Source: an uncultured Acetatifactor sp. (GTDB lineage Bacteria > Bacillota > Clostridia > Lachnospirales > Lachnospiraceae). Taken from it: DNA of 28,510 nt. Positions 14,368-22,942 of the stretch are shown here, piece after piece (position 1 is the stretch's first letter; every line of letters starts with the position of its first letter). The translations under genes were made by a program, and so were the position numbers. Location of the stretch: contig CAJUFO010000056.1 in assembly GCA_910585615.1 (NCBI GenBank), positions 1 through 28,510 of the forward strand, written 5' to 3'. The notes under the pieces were generated by a model. That model was not told where the DNA came from. It did no database searches and saw nothing but the letters and a program-made list of their open reading frames with translations.

Positions 14368-14859
14368 TCAGGACTCCCACAGCTCCAGGATTTCCGCCCT
14401 TTCCGCATTGGCCAGGCAGACATATGTCCTGTCCGTGTGCCGCCCGGTGGCGCAGAAATGGTCCATGACATATCTGGCCGAGAGCGGCATCTCCAGCGAG
14501 GCTATGTCCTCCAGCGAAAACCACCTGCATATGCCCTCGTTGGAGGCCAGGTTGTCGTCCACATGTTCTTTTATGTTCGCAAAAAAGTAGTAATTCTGCC
14601 TGATTTCCCCTTTGACATTCCGCAGGGCTATGTAGCGCAGGGCCAGGCCCCCGATGTCCTCCGGCCTCAGGCCAAGCTCCTCGTACAGCTCCCGCAGCAC
14701 GCAGGCTTTGGCGTCGTTGAGCTCATCCTTCTCGAAATGGCCCCCTGCGGAGCCTGTCCAGACATCATTGACCACTCTTCCGCCCTGTCTGTATAGGAGC
14801 AGCACCTTCTCCCCTCTGAGCAGGTATATGGCAGTCATGTTCCTCAGCTTGCCTTCCAA
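14368..14859 (-). CDS. NUDIX hydrolase
   Basis: A 163-residue NUDIX-fold enzyme that would cleave a nucleoside diphosphate linked to another group; the substrate is unknown. The Nudix box is GGHFEKDELNDAKACVLREL followed by YEELGL, with two extra residues between the first glutamate and the RE pair relative to the textbook spacing. The metal-binding REL-YEE core is intact. The start is TTG at 14859, eight or nine bases after AAGGAGG; the ATG at 14838 has a GAGG only three bases away and is less likely. A GC-rich hairpin (14888-14925) lies in the leader. It sits between the putative nuclease gene and glnS. Confidence 0.88.
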   Translation of the reverse strand: MEGKLRNMTAIYLLRGEKVLLLYRQGGRVVNDVWTGSAGGHFEKDELNDAKACVLRELYEELGLRPEDIGGLALRYIALRNVKGEIRQNYYFFANIKEHVDDNLASNEGICRWFSLEDIASLEMPLSARYVMDHFCATGRHTDRTYVCLANAERAEILELWES

Positions 14860-14887
14860 GGCGGCATCCCTCCTTAATCATAGTTCC

Positions 14888-14925
14888 GCATCCGCCCAGC
14901 CCAGCGCCCAGCCATGGGCAGATGC
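14888..14925 (-). other. GC-rich hairpin in the NUDIX leader
   Basis: On the minus strand GCATCTGCCCA pairs with TGGGCGGATGC (11 bp with one G-U), and the loop carries repeated CTGGGC units. It precedes the AAGGAGG site of the NUDIX gene by 13 bases and has no U-tract. Confidence 0.4.
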
Positions 14926-14969
14926 TCCCTTTCTTATTATAGTTTCCATCAACCCTGCGCAGCGCGATA

Positions 14970-15635
14970 CTATCTCTGGTTTTCCAGGAACCGGATATGG
15001 TCCTTTTCCACGAGCACTTCGAAACGGCAGAGCTGCTTCAATATACTCTTCTTGATTACCAGGTTCACCGGCCTCTCATACAGCTGCCCGGATATGGTCA
15101 GGTACAGCTCCGGATTGCCTGGCACATGGTATCTGTTCCGCTGGTCATGCTCCCAGTCCAGCTCTCCCCTGTCCAGCGCCCGGGCCGCCGACAGCAGCGC
15201 TTCGTCGGACAGGAATTTGTTTACATATTTCCTGAGCACCTGCTTGTATATCAGCATGCAGCCGCACAGGGTGAAATCCTCCGCAGCGATTGCGCCCAGA
15301 TCCGTGGTGGCGGCCCGGGGCCAGACGAGGAGGTAGGCATCTGTCTGCAGCCCGTCCTTCATGAACCACCCCGTATTGCCCCTGTAGTAGATTTCCATGG
15401 CAAATGTGGGGATGTCCCTGTTGATGTATTGGAGCGCGGACTTCTCGTCTACCTTCACATCCCGTGTCCCTGTGGTCAGGATAAGGTCTACGCCGCTTAG
15501 CTGGGTCTGCTTATCCTCTGTCCTTTTGAAATCCTGTATGATTTTGTCCTCCACCATTCTGGAATACAGACAGGTATCCAGGAAGGAGGCCAGCGCCTCC
15601 TCTCCCCGTTTGTCGCTTTTGAATTTGCTTTCCAT
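14970..15635 (-). CDS. Conserved protein, possible PD-(D/E)XK nuclease fold
   Basis: A 221-residue protein whose family I do not recognise with certainty. Residues 48-65 run GVDLIL then RDVKVDEK, giving an Asp (50) followed by D-E-K (63-65), and PTFAMEI follows at 76-82. This D...(D/E)xK order with predicted beta-strands resembles the restriction-endonuclease-like fold, and similar orphan proteins exist in gut Firmicutes and Bacteroidetes. No methyltransferase or other restriction partner is adjacent, and nuclease activity is an inference. A TTG start at 15650 is possible, but the ATG at 15635 has GGAG nine bases upstream and is preferred. A short inverted repeat lies upstream at 15651-15672. 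Confidence 0.6.
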   Translation of the reverse strand: MESKFKSDKRGEEALASFLDTCLYSRMVEDKIIQDFKRTEDKQTQLSGVDLILTTGTRDVKVDEKSALQYINRDIPTFAMEIYYRGNTGWFMKDGLQTDAYLLVWPRAATTDLGAIAAEDFTLCGCMLIYKQVLRKYVNKFLSDEALLSAARALDRGELDWEHDQRNRYHVPGNPELYLTISGQLYERPVNLVIKKSILKQLCRFEVLVEKDHIRFLENQR

Positions 15636-15650
15636 GATACCGCGCTCCAA

Positions 15651-15672
15651 TCTGTCCTGTTTTCTGGACAGA
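15651..15672. other. Inverted repeat in front of the putative nuclease gene
   Basis: TCTGTCC (15651-15657) and GGACAGA (15666-15672) are perfect 7-bp arms around 8 bases, ending 15 bases upstream of the ATG at 15635. It could be an operator or a leader hairpin. Confidence 0.3.
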
Positions 15673-15805
15673 CAATCAGTCGTTCACATCGTTTCCGGCG
15701 GGACATTGCACGGATACGCATATGCCGCCCGGCTTGACATAGAACCTGTCGGTTTTGGGCAAGATTTAATCGCTACATATATATCCTCTATCATTATGCC
15801 GGACT

Positions 15806-16984
15806 TCAATGATGGAACAGCCTGATTCCCGTAAAGGCCATGACCATGCCGTACTTGTCGCAGCACTCGATGACCGCATCGTCCCGGACGGAGCCGCCGG
15901 GCTGGGCGATATACTTCACGCCGCTCTTGTGGGCCCTCTCGATATTGTCGGAGAAGGGGAAGAAGGCGTCGGAACCCAGGGTCACATCCTGCATCCGGTC
16001 CAGCCACGCCCGCTTCTCCTCTCTGGTGAACACGGGGGGCTTTACCTTGAAGACCTTCTCCCAGGCGCCGTCCGCCAGCACGTCCATGCACTCGTCCCCG
16101 ATGTAGACATCGATGGCATTGTCCCGGTCGGGCCTGCCCAGCTTGTCCGCGAACTGAAGCCCCAGCACCTGGGGGGACTGGCGCAGGAACCAGTTGTCCG
16201 CCTTGGTGCCCGCCAGCCTGGTGCAGTGGATACGGGACTGCTGCCCTGCGCCGATGCCGATGGCCTGGCCGCCTTTTACGTAGCAGACGGAGTTGGACTG
16301 GGTGTATTTCAGGGTGATCAATGCGATCTTCATGTCGATCAGCGCCGCCTCCGGTATCTCTTTGTTCACCGTGACGATATCGGAGAGCAGATCCCCGTTC
16401 ACGTCCAGCTCGTTACGGCCCTGTTCGAAGGTGACGCCGTAGACCTGCTTGCGCTCTACCGGGGCCGGGACGTAGGAGGGGTCGATCTGGATGACATTGT
16501 AATTGCCGCCCTTCTTGGCCTTCAGAAGGGCCAGGGCCTCCTCGGTGTAGCCGGGAGCGATGCAGCCGTCGGAGACCTCGCGCTTGATCAGCCTGGCCGT
16601 GTCCCTGTCGCAGATGTCGGACAACGCGATGAAATCGCCGAAGGAGGACATCCTGTCGGCGCCTCTGGCCCTGGCGTAGGCGCAGGCCAGGGGGGAGAGC
16701 GGGCCTAAGTCGTCCACCCAGTAGATCTTCGCCAGTGTCTCGTCCAAAGGCAGGCCCACCGCCGCCCCCGCCGGGGACACATGCTTGAAGGAGGTGGCCG
16801 CGGGCAGGCCTGTGGCCGCTTTCAGCTCCCTCACCAGCTGCCAGCCGTTGAAGGCATCCAGGAAGTTGATGTAGCCGGGCCTGCCGTTCAAGACGGTGAC
16901 GGGGAGGGCGCTGCCGTCCTCCATGTAGATCCTGGAGGGCTTCTGGTTGGGGTTGCATCCGTATTTCAGTTGAATTTCATTCAT
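15806..16984 (-). CDS. Stand-alone AICAR formyltransferase (PurH C-terminal half)
   Basis: A 392-residue enzyme that transfers a formyl group from 10-formyl-tetrahydrofolate to AICAR, the penultimate step of IMP synthesis. It aligns with the C-terminal domain of bifunctional PurH only: KYGCNPNQKP at the start, the catalytic Lys-His pair in TSFKHVSPAG (Lys67, His68), GDFIALSDICD, YTQSNSVCYVKGGQ, GAGQQSRIHCTRLAG, SDAFFPFSDNIERA and QPGGSVRDDAVI. The IMP cyclohydrolase domain normally at the N-terminus is absent, and the preceding gene supplies it. The ATG at 16984 follows AAAGGAAGATG, 98 bases after purO. Confidence 0.93.
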   Translation of the reverse strand: MNEIQLKYGCNPNQKPSRIYMEDGSALPVTVLNGRPGYINFLDAFNGWQLVRELKAATGLPAATSFKHVSPAGAAVGLPLDETLAKIYWVDDLGPLSPLACAYARARGADRMSSFGDFIALSDICDRDTARLIKREVSDGCIAPGYTEEALALLKAKKGGNYNVIQIDPSYVPAPVERKQVYGVTFEQGRNELDVNGDLLSDIVTVNKEIPEAALIDMKIALITLKYTQSNSVCYVKGGQAIGIGAGQQSRIHCTRLAGTKADNWFLRQSPQVLGLQFADKLGRPDRDNAIDVYIGDECMDVLADGAWEKVFKVKPPVFTREEKRAWLDRMQDVTLGSDAFFPFSDNIERAHKSGVKYIAQPGGSVRDDAVIECCDKYGMVMAFTGIRLFHH

Positions 16985-17082
16985 GATTTCATCTTCCTTT
17001 CCCGATTTTCTGTTCTCAGATTTTCTGCTCTGTCCTCAAATCTTCTCACTGTTCTTCCCGCTTCTTTTTTGCGGCCATCCGC

Positions 17083-17808
17083 CTATTGGTTCTTGTTCAA
17101 TATCCGGGTCTCGTACCGGCCCGTGGCGATGTCGATGAAGCGGACGAACAGGGATACTTTGTTCTCCTCGTTCAGGCTCTCCCACAGCATCCCGGCGAAG
17201 CTGTGGATATCGCCCTGAATGGCTACCTTTTTAGGCTCTCCCTGGAAGCTGGGCAGAGGGTTCCCATCGTGCATGTAGGTGTGGATGAAACGGCCCTCTC
17301 CGGCGGCGGGGCTATCGTAGCTAAAGGTATATCTGTTGCAGCAGGAAGGGTCTCCGTCATTGCTCTTCAAAACAGAAAGCCAATAGGCGAATCCAGCCTC
17401 CTGGATATGCACCAGTCCGGAGATCCTGGGGGTGTAATTGGGCCCGTCCGGCTCGAACTCGCGGCTGCGCAGGGACTGCTCGAAGGTCAGCCCCTTGGAG
17501 AGGCCCTGGTAAATAGTGTCCGTCTGGTCGCCATTTGTGACAATGATGTCATTTCCCCGTCCCTCCCCGGCGGCGAATACCCGCACGGGCGCGTAGATGA
17601 CCAGGCTGGGGTCTGTGAGCTTGGCCGGGTCAAAGGCCTGGGTGCGGATGCCCTCCCCTTCCGTGACGAAGACCCGGTTGCGGCTGTTCACGCTCCTGCC
17701 CATGATGAAATAGGCAATCACCGCCTTCTCGCCGTCATCGGAGCGCCCGATGACGATTCCCCTGCCGGGGTAGGTATTGTTCTTCAGTTCCTGTTCCAGT
17801 TGCAGCAT
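17083..17808 (-). CDS. purO: IMP cyclohydrolase, PurO type
   Basis: A 241-residue protein that should close FAICAR to IMP, the last step of purine synthesis. Recognisable PurO-family segments are NTYPGRGIVIGRSDDG near residue 11, YFIMGRSVNSRNRVF, YAPVRVF, NGDQTDTIY, and FEPDGPNYTPRISG. The fold is unrelated to the cyclohydrolase half of PurH and was first known from archaea. An open frame extends to 17973, but it overlaps the riboswitch and terminator; the ATG at 17808 follows AAGGAGGAAAACT and fits the conserved N-terminus. With the next gene (AICAR formyltransferase) it replaces bifunctional PurH. Expression is likely controlled by the ZTP riboswitch at 17922-17992. Confidence 0.92.
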   Translation of the reverse strand: MLQLEQELKNNTYPGRGIVIGRSDDGEKAVIAYFIMGRSVNSRNRVFVTEGEGIRTQAFDPAKLTDPSLVIYAPVRVFAAGEGRGNDIIVTNGDQTDTIYQGLSKGLTFEQSLRSREFEPDGPNYTPRISGLVHIQEAGFAYWLSVLKSNDGDPSCCNRYTFSYDSPAAGEGRFIHTYMHDGNPLPSFQGEPKKVAIQGDIHSFAGMLWESLNEENKVSLFVRFIDIATGRYETRILNKNQ

Positions 17809-17884
17809 AGTTTTCCTCCTTCGATGCTTCGATTTTCGTATGGCGCGCCTTTTGGGTACGTTGCGAGTTTCTTTTGCTATGAAC

Positions 17885-17941
17885 AAAAATGCCGACACCC
17901 AGGCACCCCATAACGAGTGGCGCCCAGACGGTCGGCATTTT
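17885..17941 (-). terminator. Riboswitch-controlled intrinsic terminator before purO
   Basis: On the minus strand AAAATGCCGAC (17931-17941) pairs with GTCGGCATTTTT (17885-17896), and the T-rich end serves as the U-tract. The loop contains a second G-C-rich stem. The 5' arm GCCGAC is part of the riboswitch 3' domain, so ligand binding and termination are mutually exclusive, which suits ligand-induced read-through. Confidence 0.85.
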
Positions 17942-17992
17942 CTTACGGCTGCACTCCCTGTGGGTTCTCCCACTTCCGTCAGTCATGCAGAG
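17922..17992 (-). ncRNA. ZTP (pfl) riboswitch
   Basis: The purO leader contains the two conserved domains of the ZTP riboswitch. The first is CTGCA closing with TGCAG (P1), with GACTGACGG and a GTGGGAGAACCCAC stem-loop inside, followed by AGGGAG. The second is CCGACCGTCTGGGC, matching the conserved 3' element CCGaCCGcCUGGGC apart from one T in the variable position. Known members sense ZMP/ZTP, the AICAR nucleotides that build up when 10-formyl-THF is short, and switch on purine and one-carbon genes. Placement before a cyclohydrolase/AICAR-formyltransferase pair is exactly as expected. Identification rests on recalled consensus and the terminator overlap. Confidence 0.85.
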
Positions 17993-18013
17993 CTTTCCTT
18001 ACTTGCTTCTTTT

Positions 18014-18049
18014 TATCCGGTCTTTCGGTTAAGTCGGAAAGACCGGATA
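18014..18049 (-). terminator. Strong hairpin downstream of the surface-protein gene
   Basis: TATCCGGTCTTTC (18014-18026) and GAAAGACCGGATA (18037-18049) form a perfect 13-bp stem with a 10-base loop, 45 bases past the stop at 18095. In the minus-strand RNA it is followed by AAAAG rather than U residues, so it may act as a stability hairpin or a factor-dependent end, and it separates this gene from the ZTP-riboswitch unit. Confidence 0.5.
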
Positions 18050-18094
18050 TGATTATCTTACACGTCCTTGAGAAAATTTGCAAGAGGTTTTTGC

Positions 18095-21000
18095 TTATCC
18101 TCTCCTGCGCTTTCTCGTCCAAAAGAATATCCCGCAAAGGGTACCGCCTGACAGGACCATGGAAAGCAGATACCATTCCATATGGCTGCCGTCTCTGGTC
18201 TTCGGGCTGCTTCCCGTAGCCGCCGATGCCTGGCTTTCGCTGGAGCTTCCCGATTCCTCCGTACCTGGATCCTTCGTGTCGCCTACCTGCGCGACTTTCG
18301 TCCATCCGACAGAAATCGGTGACAATCCATATACCTTGAACCGGATTCCCTCTGCTGTCTTTTCCACAGTGGGATATTCCGTGTCACCGGCGCGATGCCC
18401 ATTCATGTCTTCTGTGAACAAATGGCATACCACGAAATCGTTGGTATCCTTCCCCGTACCCTGAGGATACGGCAATGTCACGGTCAGTCCGCTTGCAGGG
18501 AAATTGCCCTTGTCCGCCTGTACCCATCCTGTTCCGTTCACATTCACCATCAGCACCACATCATAGACCTCTATGCTCTCCCGGGGGATGCTTCCCGCCT
18601 GGCTCTGGATGTTCAGCCGCATCTGTTCCTCGATTTTCTCCGGCGTATTCAGGTTCTCCAGCGCCAGGAATGCCTGAGGCACCTGGGAAATTCCCGTCTC
18701 CATGGACAGGCTGTACTGCACGCCCGCCCCGGATTCCGGCGGAGTCGCCAGATTGCTGTTCACCGCGTTGATTCTTCCCGTGAATCCGGGCAGGGTTTCC
18801 GGCAACTTATAGTTGCCCGCCTTGCTCCCCTGAAGCACCGCCGGGTTCTTCGGGTCTGCCCAGGCAAGCGTCACCTTCTGGATGCCCGCGTTCACCGCGG
18901 CATAGGTACCTGTCAATCTGGAGGCGGGGCATGAGAACACCACATCCGCCTTATCCCCCTCGAGGATTCCCGATACTCTCAGCTCTCCGTACAGCGTGGC
19001 TTTATTACCGTTCACCGCGCCTTCCTTATCCACCGCGGCCAGGCCCTCTACATCCCAGGCAAGCGTCTTGGGAATCACGTTCAGGATGCAGCTTGCCGTA
19101 GCACTGAAATACTCGTCCGTCTCCGAAGCCTGTGCCTGAATCCCCGCGGTTCCTGCCCCCAGGATACGGACATTGCCCGCCTCGTCCACCTGCGCCACAT
19201 CAGGATTGCTGCTGGTGTAAGTCACCTTGCTCCCCTGGGCCGCGTTACTCACAGACAGGGTAAAGTCGCTGTCGCCGTACACCTTGTTCAGTACAGGGCT
19301 GCTGAATCCGAAATTCGCCTGCTCCATCTTGTTAGACACCACTACTGTGACCGTGAAATCGAAGGCAAGGAAATTCGTGGACTTTGTCACAGGCACCGTG
19401 ATGACAGCCGTCTTTCCCGCATTTTCTTTGTCATTTACCAATTTTCCTGACAGCGTGGCGCCGGCCATGGAAGGAGCGCCCTCAAAAATATGTTCCTCAT
19501 CCGCCACTGTGATTTCACCGAGCTGATAGCCTTCCGGAAGCAGGGATGCCATGTCAAGCGTCAACTCGCCGCCAAACCTCACGGATACGGATTTAGTCGT
19601 CTCTCCTGTATATGCCACCTTATTGATGGCGAAGGTCGTCTCCACTGTGCCGCTCCAGGTGTAGTTGCCGCCTGCTGCCGGCTTGACCGCTACCTTTGCG
19701 GTACCCGCATTCACGTTGTTGCTCCAGACCGCTTCGTAGTCCGATGCCGCCATCGCCTCATCGCCGTTCTTTACGGTCAATTCCGGCGTTATTGCCTTGC
19801 CGGTATAGTCGTAACTGCCCAGGGGCTCCAGGGTCGGCGTGATGGACATGGGCCTGATCTCGCAGGGGACGTCCAGCGTGGAATTGCTGAGACTATAATT
19901 CCCGGAAGCTGTTCCGCTCATGGTGAGGTTTACCTTCACCGTATTCTGGCCGCCCACGTTGGGGTTTGTGTAATCCCCGGGTTCCGCTTTGACAGTCACG
20001 CCATCCGTATCCTTCTGCAGTATATTGGACAATGTCAGCTCGCCCGTGGCCGTCCCTGCTTTCGTGGTCTTATCGTAGACCTTGCTGACCTGATAGCTTC
20101 CCGCAGCCACAGTCACAATCCGGCGGTTTATATTTACCGTTCCGGTGCAGACGATTACATCCTTGTAGGTCTTTCCTCCTACGGTTCCGTTATACAATAC
20201 CGCGAAAGGCTGATCTGTTCCCGCGTTGGGCATGCCGGTCTCCCGCAGGGTGAAATGCCCCTGGTCGTCGTCCCTGCCCGTTCCCGCTTCTGCCGTCAGG
20301 GCTCCGATGGTCACGATATCCGACCAGGAATCTCCGTATGCCGCGCCGGACTTAAGCGTCACCGCATTGGAGGCTGTCGCCGGGGTTGTGCCTACCAGGA
20401 ATACGATGTCTCTTACGGTAAAGGTGATTTTACCTGTGACGCTGTTGTAATTAGGGGTATCCGGCCGGAAGGTATAGCCAATCTCCCCTGTGGCATTCTC
20501 CTGCAATGCCGCCAGCTTCGCCTTCAGCGCTTCATATGTCATATCGCTCTGATCATCGTAAGAATAGGTCATATCCCCGCCGACAGGCTTGCCGTCCACG
20601 CCGGTATAGGTGGGCTCTCGGAAATTTCCCACTCCCAGCAGGACGTTCTGCTTCTTCTCCACTGTCTCTGTGCAGGAGGCGGGAGCAATCTTCAGCTTGC
20701 TTTCTGTGAAGCTGATATTATAATTAGTGTTATTATCATTGGTCACCGTTCCCTGTGAGATTGTGTAGCCTTCAGCATTTACGTCTTCTCCGGCTGCGCG
20801 CGCCAGTTCGCCGAACAAGGAATAACCTTCGACTTCATCCGGGGCGCTAAAGGTGAGGTCAGGGTCTGCAGAGCCGTATGTCTTGGTCTTTGCATCCGCT
20901 GTCACGGTAATCGGTTTACGGTTTACGGTCACCGTTACGTTGGTGCTGACGCTTGCATAGCCGGTGCCTGCATCTGGTACAAATATGGCCTTAAGTGTCC

Positions 21001-22723
21001 TGGTTCCGGCCTCCCCGTAGGATGTTACGCTGGTATCCCATTTGAAGGTACCGGCCACTGCGCCATCTACGCCAGTTGCGGAACCGCCTTTCAGTACACT
21101 GTCTGATACCTCATCTCCAAATGTCACCTCTACATTGTCCGGCGCCGTAACCGTAAGGGTGCCTTTGTATTTGTAGTTCTCACTGGCAAGCTCGAGGATA
21201 TCTGATCCAAATAAACCTAATTCCTCTGCATCATATTTATAATTTACACTTGATGCTTGACCGTTTTGATAATTGAAATTGCATGTATATCCGCCAGCTA
21301 CGGACCCGCTGGCTCCGGCCAGAAACAGCTTGTCCGGCGCACCAATCGAGTTGCCATCGCAGTTTGTCACGTCCACCAGATAGTTATTACCATCTAGCGT
21401 AACTATATTCCACATATGCGGACCAGCACCGGTTCCGCCAGACATAGTTCCGGTAACGGTATAGCAGATGGCATTGCTGAAATCAGACAAATCACATAGG
21501 TACTGGAATGCCTTGGAATAGCCCTCGCATACTACCTCTGTACTCTCATCATTATCGAACACCCATACCAACTGCCAAGGATTGCCATAGGCGGTATTAG
21601 TGGCCTTATCCGCTGCACTATAATTATAGGAGACAAGGTTACATATCTCCTCCATGTAGCCCCTAAGCTTCTCATAGTCCGACTTAGTTGCGTATTGATT
21701 TACTATTTCCTGCGCTTTGGCAGCCGCAGCTTTGGGAGTGGCGACTTTGCTCGCGTCAACCTCATTCGCGCTGCCGTAATCACTTGCAACAGCAAAAGTG
21801 ACGTTTACATCCAACAGCACTCCCGGCTGGGCAGAACTCGTGCTATACGTAGAGTTTATTCCTCCGCCACTCGTCTTGTTGAACCAATACAAGTCATAGG
21901 GGCAGTCCATTAAAAGATAGCTAAGGACATCGCGCATTACCTCGCTAAGCTTTTTCTTGGCATCCTCAGTTGTAGTCACATTGGTAAAGCTTATGTTTCC
22001 CACGTTGAATACCGTAGAGGTCATCTCACCTTTAGCCACTTTCTCAATATTAGCTTTCAGTGTATCATATATTTTCTTTGCACTTGTATCCTCTAGGCGG
22101 TCTCCGCCCACATTCCCATACAGCGAAACGCCAGAATCTCCATAAAAGAGCTGCGCGATATACCCTTCGAAGAGCTCGTCATTGCCCGGCATGTCAATCT
22201 CCGGCACGACCACCACTTCGCTGCTCTCCAATTCTCCGACCTCGCCCTCATCCGGGGCATCCTTCCGCGCGTCCTCCGGATTTATATCCTGGGCCCCTTC
22301 TCCCGGCTCTGCCGAATCCGCATCATCCGTTTTGTCTTCTACCGGCTCTTCCACACCAGAGCCAACCTGGTCCTTCTCTCCCAGCCCCTCAGGAACCGCC
22401 TCATCCGGCTTCTCTTCGCCTGTGTCCCCCAAAGCTGCGCCATCCGGCTCTTTTCCATCCAGAGTCTGCTGATCCGCATTCTCCGGCTCTTCCGTGTCCG
22501 GAGCCTCCGAATCCGCATCATTCGGCTCCAATGGCACCGCAGACAGAATTCCCTTACTTTCAGGCTCCGCTTCCTCAGAAGGCACCTTTTCCTCCTGGAT
22601 GCCCCCCCTGTCCGCTTCCTGCGCAGATGCCGACAGCATCGTGTAGTCCACATTGCTGCCGATTAACGCAACCGCCAGCAGCAGAACCAGAACACATTTC
22701 CACCAATGTTTCCTTCCCTTCAT
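18095..22723 (-). CDS. Large surface protein: transglutaminase-like domain plus MBG-type repeats, cell-wall anchor tail
   Basis: A 1,542-residue exported protein. An N-terminal signal peptide (about residues 1-34) is followed by an acidic Glu/Pro/Asp-rich linker (about 35-170) and a transglutaminase-like papain-fold domain (about 180-490) with Cys399 in VVCEGYSKAF, His436 in GPHMWNIV and Asp451 in NYLVDVTN, an intact triad order. From about 505 to 1,350 it carries MBG/YDG-type immunoglobulin-like repeats (for example RKPITVTADAKTKTYG and EKVYGD-like segments). The last 39 residues are SPKTRD, a hydrophobic helix and RKRRRG, which looks like a sorting signal but with Arg at the usual Gly. Expected roles are adhesion or wall-polymer binding, with uncertain enzymatic activity. 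A near-consensus promoter lies upstream. Confidence 0.85.
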   Translation of the reverse strand: MKGRKHWWKCVLVLLLAVALIGSNVDYTMLSASAQEADRGGIQEEKVPSEEAEPESKGILSAVPLEPNDADSEAPDTEEPENADQQTLDGKEPDGAALGDTGEEKPDEAVPEGLGEKDQVGSGVEEPVEDKTDDADSAEPGEGAQDINPEDARKDAPDEGEVGELESSEVVVVPEIDMPGNDELFEGYIAQLFYGDSGVSLYGNVGGDRLEDTSAKKIYDTLKANIEKVAKGEMTSTVFNVGNISFTNVTTTEDAKKKLSEVMRDVLSYLLMDCPYDLYWFNKTSGGGINSTYSTSSAQPGVLLDVNVTFAVASDYGSANEVDASKVATPKAAAAKAQEIVNQYATKSDYEKLRGYMEEICNLVSYNYSAADKATNTAYGNPWQLVWVFDNDESTEVVCEGYSKAFQYLCDLSDFSNAICYTVTGTMSGGTGAGPHMWNIVTLDGNNYLVDVTNCDGNSIGAPDKLFLAGASGSVAGGYTCNFNYQNGQASSVNYKYDAEELGLFGSDILELASENYKYKGTLTVTAPDNVEVTFGDEVSDSVLKGGSATGVDGAVAGTFKWDTSVTSYGEAGTRTLKAIFVPDAGTGYASVSTNVTVTVNRKPITVTADAKTKTYGSADPDLTFSAPDEVEGYSLFGELARAAGEDVNAEGYTISQGTVTNDNNTNYNISFTESKLKIAPASCTETVEKKQNVLLGVGNFREPTYTGVDGKPVGGDMTYSYDDQSDMTYEALKAKLAALQENATGEIGYTFRPDTPNYNSVTGKITFTVRDIVFLVGTTPATASNAVTLKSGAAYGDSWSDIVTIGALTAEAGTGRDDDQGHFTLRETGMPNAGTDQPFAVLYNGTVGGKTYKDVIVCTGTVNINRRIVTVAAGSYQVSKVYDKTTKAGTATGELTLSNILQKDTDGVTVKAEPGDYTNPNVGGQNTVKVNLTMSGTASGNYSLSNSTLDVPCEIRPMSITPTLEPLGSYDYTGKAITPELTVKNGDEAMAASDYEAVWSNNVNAGTAKVAVKPAAGGNYTWSGTVETTFAINKVAYTGETTKSVSVRFGGELTLDMASLLPEGYQLGEITVADEEHIFEGAPSMAGATLSGKLVNDKENAGKTAVITVPVTKSTNFLAFDFTVTVVVSNKMEQANFGFSSPVLNKVYGDSDFTLSVSNAAQGSKVTYTSSNPDVAQVDEAGNVRILGAGTAGIQAQASETDEYFSATASCILNVIPKTLAWDVEGLAAVDKEGAVNGNKATLYGELRVSGILEGDKADVVFSCPASRLTGTYAAVNAGIQKVTLAWADPKNPAVLQGSKAGNYKLPETLPGFTGRINAVNSNLATPPESGAGVQYSLSMETGISQVPQAFLALENLNTPEKIEEQMRLNIQSQAGSIPRESIEVYDVVLMVNVNGTGWVQADKGNFPASGLTVTLPYPQGTGKDTNDFVVCHLFTEDMNGHRAGDTEYPTVEKTAEGIRFKVYGLSPISVGWTKVAQVGDTKDPGTEESGSSSESQASAATGSSPKTRDGSHMEWYLLSMVLSGGTLCGIFFWTRKRRRG

Positions 22724-22774
22724 GTCCCTCTCTCCCGTAAATTTTTATTTTGGATAACAATTGCCGACATGTGT

Positions 22775-22802
22775 ATTATACCATATTGCCTTTTTTTGTC
22801 AA
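22775..22802 (-). promoter_or_regulatory. Consensus promoter of the surface-protein gene
   Basis: TTGACA (22797-22802) and TATAAT (22775-22780) are both perfect consensus hexamers, separated by 16 bases on the minus strand, with TGG directly before the -10 (extended -10). The start codon is about 45 bases downstream. Confidence 0.85.
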
Positions 22803-22942
22803 AACTATTTTCGCTGTTTCCATCCGTTTTTCCAAAAAGCCTCTTTTCCGAAAATATTTTTTGTTACATCCCGATTTTTTCAAACTGCCTCATTGCATCT
22901 ATCCCTTCTTTCGGTTATGCTATTGCCCAGGAGGTGCGCATT

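Noticed and set aside
15806..16984. Annotation as bifunctional PurH
   Set aside because: The protein starts at the AICAR formyltransferase domain and lacks the cyclohydrolase domain; PurO next door supplies that step.
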